DNA of 64,000 nt from JBBIPA01 sp037443085 (GTDB lineage Bacteria > Chloroflexota > Dehalococcoidia > GIF9 > UBA5629), in NCBI GenBank assembly GCA_037443085.1, contig JBBIPA010000002.1, positions 116,296 to 180,295 on the forward strand, read 5' to 3'. Position numbers and translations under genes: made by a program. Below, piece after piece: positions 8,937 through 16,463 of this stretch; within the stretch, counting starts at the first letter, position 1, and each line of letters begins with the position of its first letter. The notes beneath the pieces were generated by a model. That model was not told the origin of the DNA and did not search any database. It saw only the letters and a program-made list of their open reading frames with translations.

Positions 8937-9608
8937 TTATTTCGCGGTGCAAGCAGCATTTTTATCCAGATTGCACTGGAGGGCCCAGATGTCAGCTTTA
9001 CACTCTGAATGTGGAGCCCCGGTGATTCCCCAATCGCCACCACCACCGGCACTGCGGCGGTCGCTGTTGCCGAAGTGGTTCGGATGCTTGTCGGAGAATT
9101 TGGGGGTGCTGTTAATGAAGTCACCTTCACTCTTGCCGCCCCAGCTCTTGTTGGCGAAAGCCAGGCTCACGCCCCAGCACTTGGCACAATGCGCAAAGCC
9201 AACGATTGCCTTGGGAGCGCAGCCCTTGTCAGCGGGGGGCAACTGACAGTCACCGGTGCCTGGGCATTCTTTGGATACTTTGCAGACAACGGGGTCAGTG
9301 CAGCCTCCGAGGTTGCCAAACTGGTCATTGCAAGCGGCACAGTTGCCGAAGCAGGAACCGGGATTGGGTTCCAAGGTACACCCGGTAAGAACCGCGGGAT
9401 AGGCACCTCCGGCTAGTCGGGACATGGCAGTGATTGGAGTTTTACCCCAGTTATCCAGATACAAGAAGCAGGAAAGAGGGTTATTCTCCCACTTTACAGT
9501 CTCCCAGTTGCAATCCTTATCCAGCGAACTCTGCGCCAGGACAGGAGCAGGGAGCACTACCAGAGACAACGCCAGCACAGCAAACAGAATGCCAGCAACT
9601 TTCCTCAT
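8937..9608 (-). CDS. Secreted cysteine-rich protein of unknown function
   Basis: 223 residues from the ATG at 9608, which is preceded by AAAGGAGGTGA; an ATG 21 bases upstream overlaps that site and is rejected. A signal peptide is clear: MRKVAG, a hydrophobic stretch, then PAPVLAQS with a probable cut after ALA-type VLA. The mature part is rich in cysteine (about 18) in loosely spaced pairs (GNCAACND, HCAKCWG), and the C-terminal third is rich in Gly, Asn and Lys. No known domain is recognised. The cysteines suggest either several disulfides or bound metal outside the membrane. Single gene with its own terminator. Confidence 0.75.
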   Translation of the reverse strand: MRKVAGILFAVLALSLVVLPAPVLAQSSLDKDCNWETVKWENNPLSCFLYLDNWGKTPITAMSRLAGGAYPAVLTGCTLEPNPGSCFGNCAACNDQFGNLGGCTDPVVCKVSKECPGTGDCQLPPADKGCAPKAIVGFAHCAKCWGVSLAFANKSWGGKSEGDFINSTPKFSDKHPNHFGNSDRRSAGGGGDWGITGAPHSECKADIWALQCNLDKNAACTAK

Positions 9609-9797
9609 GGTTTCGTCACCTCCTTTCATATGGTGTCGCCATTTTACAGGGTAAAAAAACGCTTGTCAATAGGCGAAGTGGGATTTGTTCTTGAAAATCA
9701 CAGTAACAAAAGATACAATTACGGCTTGCCGTGTGCAATTTGCCTGCCAGTGAGTTTGAAACCTGATCAGGCAAAAATCTTAAGGAGGGAAGGTGAT

Positions 9798-10175
9798 TTG
9801 AATGCTCTCGGACGACACTTACTACTAGAACTGAAAGATTGCAACCAGGAGTTAATTAACGATGTAGAATCTCTTAAGAATCTTCTTTGCGAAACTGCCG
9901 AGCATATCGGTGCCACTGTAGTCAATCAGGCTTTCCATAAATTCAGCCCACAGGGGGTAAGCGCCGTAGTCGTTATTGCCGAGTCCCATATTTGTATTCA
10001 CACCTGGCCAGAATATAATTACGCTGCCGTAGACGTTTTTACCTGTGGTAATTCAATTGACCCCACAGATGCCATAGATTTGCTGGTCGAACGATTAGAA
10101 GCCAAAGAGTCGTCGTTCATCGAGCTAAAGCGGGGATTATTGCAGGATGATAAGGTTATTTGTGGCATAAAATGA
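9798..10175 (+). CDS. speD: S-adenosylmethionine decarboxylase proenzyme
   Basis: 125 residues from a TTG at 9798, with TAAGGAGG upstream at 9-base spacing. This start gives the standard length for the short bacterial/archaeal class and places the key residues at S63 (self-cleaved to the pyruvoyl group; AESHICIHTW), H68 and C83, the same numbers as in the Thermotoga enzyme (from memory). It makes decarboxylated AdoMet, the aminopropyl donor for polyamines. The stop overlaps the ATG of the speE-like gene (ATGA), so the two are coupled. Confidence 0.92.
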   Translation: MNALGRHLLLELKDCNQELINDVESLKNLLCETAEHIGATVVNQAFHKFSPQGVSAVVVIAESHICIHTWPEYNYAAVDVFTCGNSIDPTDAIDLLVERLEAKESSFIELKRGLLQDDKVICGIK

Positions 10176-11095
10176 GCCATTCAGATAATTTTGATAGTGC
10201 TATTTGGCTGCATGATAAGGTCACTCCTGACCTCATTCAGATTCACAGCATCAAGCAGGTGCTGTACTCAGGACGTACCGACTTTCAATCGGTAGAGATT
10301 ATCGATTCTACCACCTTCGGCATTTGTCTGGTGCTGGATGGTAAAATCCAATCGAGCGAGCGTGATGAGTTTATTTACCATGAAGCACTGGTGCACCCTG
10401 CCATGCTCAGTCACCCCAATCCTGAGACTGTGTTCATTGCTGGTGGTGGCGAGGGCGCTACATTGCGTGACGTGCTCTACCATAAGAGCGTAAAAAAAGC
10501 GGTCATGGTGGATATTGATAAACAGGTAGTGGAGATTTGCCGCCGCTCTCTCCCCGCCATACATCAGAATTCCTTTGACGACCGCCGAGCAGAGATTCAT
10601 TTTACTGATGCCCGGAAATATCTGGAGGAAACCAAAAATAAATTCGACATTATCATCATTGACCTGGTCGAGCCTCTGGAAGTCGGACCTGCCTGCTTGC
10701 TTTATACTCAAGAGTTCTACCAGCTAATAAAAGACAGGTTGCATAATGGAGGCATTATGTCTGTCCAATCTGGAGCCTCCGGCTGGACCAACCTGGAGAA
10801 CTTTATTGCTATTGTGAACACTCTGAAAAGTGTCTTTACTACAGTCTGTCCCTACCAGGTTTATGTTCCGTCATTTGTTGACCTGTGGGGTTTTGCCACT
10901 GCTTCCCAGAGCCTCAATCCAGCAATGCTTTCGCCAGACGAAATAGACCGCAGAATCTCTCAAAGGCTCTCTCAAGAATTGAAATCTTATGATGGGCTTA
11001 GCCACCGATCGCTGTTTGGTCTCTCCAAGCATCTGCGCCAGATGCTGGCGAAAGCAGATAAAATCATCACCGATGCCAATCCGCTTTTTATGTAA
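10172..11095 (+). CDS. speE: Polyamine aminopropyltransferase, thermospermine-synthase-like
   Basis: 307 residues from the ATG at 10172 (4-base overlap with speD). It transfers the aminopropyl group of decarboxylated AdoMet to a polyamine. The Rossmann core shows FIAGGGEGATLRDVLYH and VMVDIDKQVVE (nucleoside binding), and the catalytic Asp is D164 in IIIDLVEPLEVGP. The region DLVEP...GPACLLYT and the later VYVPSFVDLWGFATAS look more like plant/bacterial thermospermine synthases (ACL5-type DLADP...GGPC and HVPSFADTWG) than like E. coli SpeE (DSTDP type). The acceptor is therefore uncertain: putrescine, spermidine or agmatine are all possible. Confidence 0.85.
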   Translation: MSHSDNFDSAIWLHDKVTPDLIQIHSIKQVLYSGRTDFQSVEIIDSTTFGICLVLDGKIQSSERDEFIYHEALVHPAMLSHPNPETVFIAGGGEGATLRDVLYHKSVKKAVMVDIDKQVVEICRRSLPAIHQNSFDDRRAEIHFTDARKYLEETKNKFDIIIIDLVEPLEVGPACLLYTQEFYQLIKDRLHNGGIMSVQSGASGWTNLENFIAIVNTLKSVFTTVCPYQVYVPSFVDLWGFATASQSLNPAMLSPDEIDRRISQRLSQELKSYDGLSHRSLFGLSKHLRQMLAKADKIITDANPLFM

Positions 11096-11231
11096 GGCAG
11101 CACAAGCTTCTTGAGCTGCCCCTTTGTAGTTGAGGTATTTCATCTGATAGCATCATGTCATGTTCCTGCTTCAAAATGGTTAAGCCAGTGAATACTACAT
11201 AACATAAATAGTAAGATAATCGTTTTTGTAT

Positions 11232-11261
11232 TTGACAAAAGCCTAATATAAAGGCTAATAT
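11232..11261 (+). promoter_or_regulatory. Promoter of the acyl-CoA cluster with an internal palindrome
   Basis: TTGACA (11232-11237), an 18-base spacer and TAATAT (11256-11261). The spacer holds the inverted pair AGCCT (11240-11244) and AGGCT (11252-11256), where a repressor could sit between the -35 and -10 boxes. It lies 75 bases before the CoA-transferase ATG at 11337. Confidence 0.6.
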
Positions 11262-11336
11262 ATGTCGGTTTTCGTGGTCTCTGTATTTCAATAATACGCC
11301 TTACGTACTAACCCATACCAGAACCCGGAGAATTGT

Positions 11337-12656
11337 ATGGATTGGAAAACGCAACATAAAGAAAAACTCACCACCGCAGAAGAAGCCATTAACATCATCA
11401 AGTCGGGAGACTATGTTGCTTTTGCCTATGGGGTCGAACCTTTCGCCCTGGGGCTGGCGGTGCTTAACAGAGGCATAGAACTGGGTGGTCTGAAGGTATT
11501 GGTGCCAGCGCCGGGAAGAGATTTCGGCTGGTATGACCCCGGTATGGAGAGTCTCTTTCAGGTAGAAGTGGCTCACGTGCTTCCCGTAATGCAGCAAACA
11601 ATGGCGGAGCGAAGGTGCGACTTCGTGGTCGGCTCCTTATCCTGGTCACATGAGCCTGGTGTCCGCAGGCGACCGGACGTGCTGATAACTCAGCTTTCGC
11701 CTCCCGATGAGCATGGCTATTGCAGCATGGGCGCCTCGCTGTGGAACAAGAAGAAAGCCATCATGGACGCTAAGGTAGTGCTGGCTGAAATCAACGAAAG
11801 CCTGGTCAGAACCTACGGAGATAACTTTATCCATATCTCCGAAATCGACTACTGCGTGGAGCATATTCCCAGTGGTCGAGTGCCCGGTGCTACTGATATG
11901 CTGGGGCGTAAGACTACCGAGCCGGGCGAGAGAGAAAAAAATATTAAGAAGTATGTCGCTTCTTTAATCCAAGATGGCGATTGTTTGGAGATCGGCGTTG
12001 GCGGCGTTGCCGAATGGCTATTTAAGCTGGATGCCTTCGAAGGCAAGAATGACCTGGGGATTCACTCGGAGAATCTGCCGCCAGGGATTGTTGATTTGGT
12101 CCGACGGGGCATTATCACCGGCCAGAGAAAGCAAATCCATAAAGGTAAGGTAGTATCCACTGCCTGCGGTGGCAGCAGTAAAGAGGACATGGATTTCATC
12201 AATATGAACCCTACCTTTGAACTCTATAGTTCAGACTATGTCCTCGACCCCAGAGTGATCTCAACGAATGACGATGTAGTGGCAATTAACAGTGCCCTCT
12301 CCATAGACCTGACCGGCCAGATTGCTGCGGAATCCATAGGCTCCCGCATGGTCAGCAGCACCGGAGGGCAACTGGCTTTTGCCATTGGCGCTAACCTATC
12401 CAAAGGCGGGCGCAATGTCACCTTGCTCACCTCCACTGCCAGCGGAGATACTATCTCACGCGTGGTACCCTCGCTCACGCCGGGCACAATCATTACTGTC
12501 CCTCGGACTCTTGCTGACATAGTGGTTACGGAGTACGGCATAGCTTATCTCAAGGGCAGGACGCAGCGGGAGCGAGCGGAGGCGCTCATTGCCGTTGCCC
12601 ACCCCAAATTCAGGGACGGATTGAAGGAACAAGCGCAGAATCTGTTTTATCCTTAA
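11337..12656 (+). CDS. CoA-transferase, acetyl-CoA hydrolase / 4-hydroxybutyrate CoA-transferase family
   Basis: 439 residues, full family length. It should move CoA from an acyl-CoA such as acetyl-CoA to an incoming carboxylate. N-terminal domain with VLITQLSPPDEHGYCS, C-terminal domain with DLTGQIAAESIGSRMVSSTGG and VVTEYGIAYLKGRT. The DLGIHSE segment puts a glutamate at residue 245, where the family's catalytic Glu (attacked to form the glutamyl-CoA thioester) is expected. First gene of the catabolic cluster and preceded by a promoter with a possible operator. Substrate not readable from sequence. Confidence 0.9.
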   Translation: MDWKTQHKEKLTTAEEAINIIKSGDYVAFAYGVEPFALGLAVLNRGIELGGLKVLVPAPGRDFGWYDPGMESLFQVEVAHVLPVMQQTMAERRCDFVVGSLSWSHEPGVRRRPDVLITQLSPPDEHGYCSMGASLWNKKKAIMDAKVVLAEINESLVRTYGDNFIHISEIDYCVEHIPSGRVPGATDMLGRKTTEPGEREKNIKKYVASLIQDGDCLEIGVGGVAEWLFKLDAFEGKNDLGIHSENLPPGIVDLVRRGIITGQRKQIHKGKVVSTACGGSSKEDMDFINMNPTFELYSSDYVLDPRVISTNDDVVAINSALSIDLTGQIAAESIGSRMVSSTGGQLAFAIGANLSKGGRNVTLLTSTASGDTISRVVPSLTPGTIITVPRTLADIVVTEYGIAYLKGRTQRERAEALIAVAHPKFRDGLKEQAQNLFYP

Positions 12657-12685
12657 GCTAATATTATCAGGAGGCTATAAACTAT

Positions 12686-12862
12686 ATGAAATGTCCATTC
12701 TGCCAGGAAGAGGTCGATAATTTTATCGAAAAGACCAAAGGCAATGTCACTGAATGTCGTTGCCCTCGCTGCAGCAGCGTGACAGCAGCTTATCAGAAAG
12801 GGATGGAGGAGAAACTGAAGAATCTGGTATCACTGGAAAGGTTTGAAAGGAGTGCCAAATGA
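12686..12862 (+). CDS. 58-residue zinc-ribbon protein
   Basis: ATG at 12686 after CAGGAGG. The protein begins MKCPFCQEEV and has a second pair CRCPRC, giving a single four-cysteine zinc ribbon, then a charged helix to residue 58. The stop overlaps the ATG of the hydratase gene (ATGA, 12859-12862), which argues for real translation and coupling. No catalytic residues; a small binding or scaffold role in the neighbouring CoA enzymes is possible but unproved. Confidence 0.75.
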   Translation: MKCPFCQEEVDNFIEKTKGNVTECRCPRCSSVTAAYQKGMEEKLKNLVSLERFERSAK

Positions 12863-14031
12863 CACGGGAAACCACCGCTCAAATCTCGGAAGGACATATC
12901 ACCAGCGAAGCTCTTGAGGAGTGGGAGAAGCGCATCGGAGTGAAGCTTCGTATTGGTAACATCTTTAATCAGTATGTCTCCAAAGAAGCAATTAGGAACT
13001 ATGCCTGGGGCGTAGGAGACCCCAATCCACTATGGCTGGATGAAGAATATGCCAAGAAGACCCGGTATAAAAGGCTGGTAGCTCCGCCTAACTGGCTCTA
13101 TAGTGTTTTCCCAACCTGGGTTCTCCAGGGCTTGCCCGGGGTTCATGCCTTTCATTCAGGAAATGATTGGACATTCCTCAAGCCGGTGTTTATGGGTGAT
13201 ACCATTACACCGGAGGCCATTTTCACCGGCTTCGACGTCAAGGCCAGCAAATTTGCTGGCAAAATGGTCAGAGAATACCAGAGAGCAAACTTCTACAATC
13301 AGAGGGGTGAGTTAGTTGCCTATACCGACCTGTGGCTGGTCCGTGCCGAGAGGGCTGCTGCCAGAAGCACTGGCAAATATTCAACCCTGAAACTCCCCCA
13401 TCCCTGGACAGAAGAAGAGCTGAAAAATGTTGACCAGGAAGTGCTCAACGAGCAAATTCGCGGCAGCAATCCCAGATACTGGGAGGACGTCAATGTGGGA
13501 GATGAATTGCCACCGGTAATCAAAGGTGTTTTTGGCTTAACAGACATGATCGCCTATACGCTGGGTGCCGCCCCGGTGCAGGTAATGGCACATAGAGTAT
13601 CACTGGAGCTTTATAGCAAACATCCCGCCTGGGCACTGCGCGACCCCAATACCTATGCCTGGGAACCAGTCTATGCCGTCCACTATAACAAATCAGTGGC
13701 CAATGCCGTTGGTTTACCTTATCCCTATAATGCTGGCGCTCAAAGCCAGAGCTGGTTAATCAACCTGCTCACCAATTGGATGGGCGATGATGGCTGGCTG
13801 AAGAAAAATTACGCTCAGTACAATCACTTTGTCTACCTCTCCGATGCCGTCTGGTTCAGGGGCAAAGTTGTCAGAAAATATATCGATGACGAGGGCGAAT
13901 ACTGCGTCGATATTAAAACCAGTGCCATAAACCAGAGAGGCGAGGATACAGTGCCCGGCTTTGCCACCATTGCACTGCCATCGCGCGACAAAAAGGTCTG
14001 GCCAGTGGATAGAAGGATGCCTAAGAAGTAA
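12859..14031 (+). CDS. MaoC-like / FAS1-type acyl-CoA dehydratase, double hot-dog
   Basis: 390 residues forming two hot-dog halves. The N-terminal half (about 25-165) is of the FAS1/MaoC dehydratase type, with YAWGVGDPNPLWLDEEYA and APPNWLYS; the C-terminal half (about 200-380) has YWEDVNVGDELPPVIKG and the substrate loop near HYNKSVANAVGLP. The family hydrates or dehydrates enoyl-/3-hydroxyacyl-CoA esters. It sits between the small zinc-ribbon gene and the amidohydrolase-2 gene, as one step in an acyl-CoA pathway. Exact chain type unknown. Confidence 0.8.
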   Translation: MTRETTAQISEGHITSEALEEWEKRIGVKLRIGNIFNQYVSKEAIRNYAWGVGDPNPLWLDEEYAKKTRYKRLVAPPNWLYSVFPTWVLQGLPGVHAFHSGNDWTFLKPVFMGDTITPEAIFTGFDVKASKFAGKMVREYQRANFYNQRGELVAYTDLWLVRAERAAARSTGKYSTLKLPHPWTEEELKNVDQEVLNEQIRGSNPRYWEDVNVGDELPPVIKGVFGLTDMIAYTLGAAPVQVMAHRVSLELYSKHPAWALRDPNTYAWEPVYAVHYNKSVANAVGLPYPYNAGAQSQSWLINLLTNWMGDDGWLKKNYAQYNHFVYLSDAVWFRGKVVRKYIDDEGEYCVDIKTSAINQRGEDTVPGFATIALPSRDKKVWPVDRRMPKK

Positions 14032-14081
14032 GAATTGCAGCAGGGCGCTAAATCATTAAATAAATTAAAGGAGGAGGCATA

Positions 14082-15095
14082 ATGACAGCAGAGCGTGTCG
14101 TCAAGGATGATTACTTCAAGTTTGACGTCGAGGCGCATTTATGGCCGGATACCAGTGATATAAAATTTTATCCTGGCTTCCAATGGGAAGAGCCGGCATT
14201 CCAGGGCGTCACCCGTATTTTAGGCATTTCCAAGGTGTGGGAAACTAAGACCAAACACGGTGATGTGGAGTTTCCCAAGTCCAATGACCCCGAGGTACTC
14301 ATTGAACGGATGAACAAGTACGGAGTGGATATGGCATGCATTGTTCCCGAATCAGGCTGGGGGAAAACCCATACGCGAGCCATTTCCACCAATGGTTACA
14401 TTTTGCAGGCCTACGAGAAATTTCCTGACAGGTTCGTCTTTACTGCCAATGTCGGCCCGATAACTGTCAGGGGCATCGACCATGCTATGTGGGAAGCCGA
14501 GTTCCTGGTTAAAGAGAAAAACTGCAAAATGATAAAAATGTATACCCCTGAGGATACCTATATCGATGACAGGCAACTATGGCCCTTTTACCAGAAAATT
14601 TCCGACCTGGGCGTGCCAATTGCCGTTCACCTGGGCTGGTGCTGGGTGCCGCCTAACTTATCCAAATATTGCCTCACCGAACAACTGGATGAGGTAGCTA
14701 CTGCTTTCCCCAAGTTGAACTTTATTGCTTACCACGCTGGTTGGCCCCGTTTTCATGAGTTGAACATGATTGCGGCTGTCCATCCCAATGTGTACATCAG
14801 CCTGAGCGTATTGCTGGCATGGTGCATCACCGCGCCGAGGAGAATAGCCGAGATTATCGGTGAAGCCATTCAGTTTGCTACTGCCGACAAGGTTATGTTT
14901 GGCACTGACTACTGCAATTCCGAGATTATGATAAAGTATGCCGTGGAAGGCTTCCGCAACTTCCAGATTCCCAAGGATATGCAGGAAGGCTATGGATTTG
15001 AACCAATTACCGAGGAGGATAGGCGTAAAATTTTTGGTCTTAACCTGGCTAAATTGATGGGCATTGATCCCAGAAGGAGGGTACCGAAGATATAG
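14082..15095 (+). CDS. Amidohydrolase-2 family protein with an ExH metal motif
   Basis: 337 residues, TIM-barrel amidohydrolase of the ACMSD/decarboxylase family (PF04909 type). Likely metal ligands are E17 and H19 (DVEAHLW), H183 (AVHLGW), with H218 (AYHAGW) and D276 (FGTDYCN) for catalysis. The family's usual HxH is replaced by ExH, as in gamma-resorcylate and 5-carboxyvanillate decarboxylases (from memory), so decarboxylation or C-C bond hydrolysis of a ring acid is as likely as amide hydrolysis. Strong site AAAGGAGGAGG before the ATG. Same strand and spacing as the cluster. Confidence 0.8.
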   Translation: MTAERVVKDDYFKFDVEAHLWPDTSDIKFYPGFQWEEPAFQGVTRILGISKVWETKTKHGDVEFPKSNDPEVLIERMNKYGVDMACIVPESGWGKTHTRAISTNGYILQAYEKFPDRFVFTANVGPITVRGIDHAMWEAEFLVKEKNCKMIKMYTPEDTYIDDRQLWPFYQKISDLGVPIAVHLGWCWVPPNLSKYCLTEQLDEVATAFPKLNFIAYHAGWPRFHELNMIAAVHPNVYISLSVLLAWCITAPRRIAEIIGEAIQFATADKVMFGTDYCNSEIMIKYAVEGFRNFQIPKDMQEGYGFEPITEEDRRKIFGLNLAKLMGIDPRRRVPKI

Positions 15096-15142
15096 TCTTG
15101 GACAAGGTAAATTGCTATTTGTTAGTTTAGAGGAGGCAGGAA

Positions 15143-16369
15143 ATGGCTTACGAAAGTTTATTTAAACCCATAAAGATAAAGGATGTGGAAATACCGAACC
15201 GGCTGGGCATGGCCCCCATGAATATCAATTTCACCAGAGAAGGCCATATCAGTGAACAGCACATGGCTTATTTCGGTGCCAGAGCCAAAGGTGGAACAGG
15301 TCTGATCATGACCGAGGCGGTCAGAACCAGTGAAGAGGGTACCAACCGGACATTTTATGATAATCCCCATATGTGGAAACCAGCACATCAGAAAGGCTTG
15401 GCGGAGCTATGTGAAACGGTGCATTATTTTGGTGCCAAAATATTTGCCCAGATGAATATTGGCCCAGGACCCCAGGGCTCTTCCAAGAAGATGGGCTTGC
15501 AGCCCAGGGCAGCATCTGCCAGGCCATTCAACGTAGCTAAGGAAATGGTGCCCAAACAAATGCTGCCATGGATAGAACGCGGCCAGGTATATATTAGTTT
15601 CCAGGGCGAAATGCCGCGTGAGATGACCAAAGATGAAATTAAAAAGGAAACTGAACAGTTTGCCAAATCAGCCAGCATGGCATTTGTAGCCGGGGTTGAC
15701 GGCGTCGAGATTCATGCCGCACATGGCTATCTCCTTCATAGCTTTCTGTCACCCCTGTTTAACCTCCGTAAAGATGAGTACGGCGGCAGCCTGGAAAACC
15801 GTATGAGATTCTTGATGGAGGTGGTCAAAGCAGCCAGAGAGCTATGTGGCTCCAAGGCAATTATCGGCGTCCGCGCTAGCTCAGATGAACATATGCCTGG
15901 AGGCACTACACTGGAGGACATGAAATTTGTAGTCAAGGAGCTGGAGAAAGCCGGTATGGACTTTTTCCATCTCTCCGGCGGTTCTTATGAAGCCATGAAA
16001 TACCTCTTCCCCGATGAAGACGGTACTATGATGGCAGACGGCAAAGCGCTCAAGCAGACAGTGAAAATCCCTATCATTATCTCCAGCATTCATGACCCCG
16101 ATATGGTAGATAAGGCGGTAAGAGAGGGGTATTGTGACATAATGGCTCATGGTCGCCCGCTTATTGCTGACCCGGAATGGGCGAATAAGGTAAAAGAAGG
16201 TAGAGTGAAGGATATTAATAAGTGCACTAGAGACCTCATGTGCCTGGTCAGACTGTTCCAGGGGTTGCCTGGCAGGTGCACGGTAAATCCCAACTTTGGC
16301 AGAGAAAAATACATGCCTGAGTACTGGCGTGGTCCCACCAAGCCAATGCACTGGCGGCGTGTCGCTTAA
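15143..16369 (+). CDS. Old-yellow-enzyme / 2,4-dienoyl-CoA reductase family, barrel domain only
   Basis: 408 residues, FMN-binding TIM barrel. Starts FKPIKIKDVEIPNRLGMAPM; active-site helix VEIHAAHGYLLHSFLSP (H191, H194) and DEYGGSLENRMRF. Long family members (FadH, BaiCD) add a 4Fe-4S cluster and a C-terminal FAD/NAD domain. Here the protein stops just after the cluster region, and that region reads C361-x2-D-x2-C367-x11-C379, so one of four usual cysteines is missing. It likely reduces an activated C=C bond, with electrons from another protein. AGGAGG precedes the ATG. Confidence 0.82.
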   Translation: MAYESLFKPIKIKDVEIPNRLGMAPMNINFTREGHISEQHMAYFGARAKGGTGLIMTEAVRTSEEGTNRTFYDNPHMWKPAHQKGLAELCETVHYFGAKIFAQMNIGPGPQGSSKKMGLQPRAASARPFNVAKEMVPKQMLPWIERGQVYISFQGEMPREMTKDEIKKETEQFAKSASMAFVAGVDGVEIHAAHGYLLHSFLSPLFNLRKDEYGGSLENRMRFLMEVVKAARELCGSKAIIGVRASSDEHMPGGTTLEDMKFVVKELEKAGMDFFHLSGGSYEAMKYLFPDEDGTMMADGKALKQTVKIPIIISSIHDPDMVDKAVREGYCDIMAHGRPLIADPEWANKVKEGRVKDINKCTRDLMCLVRLFQGLPGRCTVNPNFGREKYMPEYWRGPTKPMHWRRVA

Positions 16370-16384
16370 ACGGAAAACAAAAGC

Positions 16385-16423
16385 TATAATGATAAACGGG
16401 CAATTTGCCCGTTTATCATTATA
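16385..16423. terminator. Perfect 19-bp inverted repeat between the reductase and mutase genes
   Basis: Two 19-base arms around a single central base at 16404 (core GGGCAA-T-TTGCCC, flanked by matching TATAATGATAAAC and GTTTATCATTATA). It begins 16 bases after the reductase stop. There is no T-tract, so it may be a terminator, an RNA-processing or stabilising stem, or a DNA site for a dimeric regulator. It divides the cluster in two. Confidence 0.7.
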
Positions 16424-16463
16424 AGACTATGATTGGGAACCAGTTCTAAAGGCTGCAAGCGGT

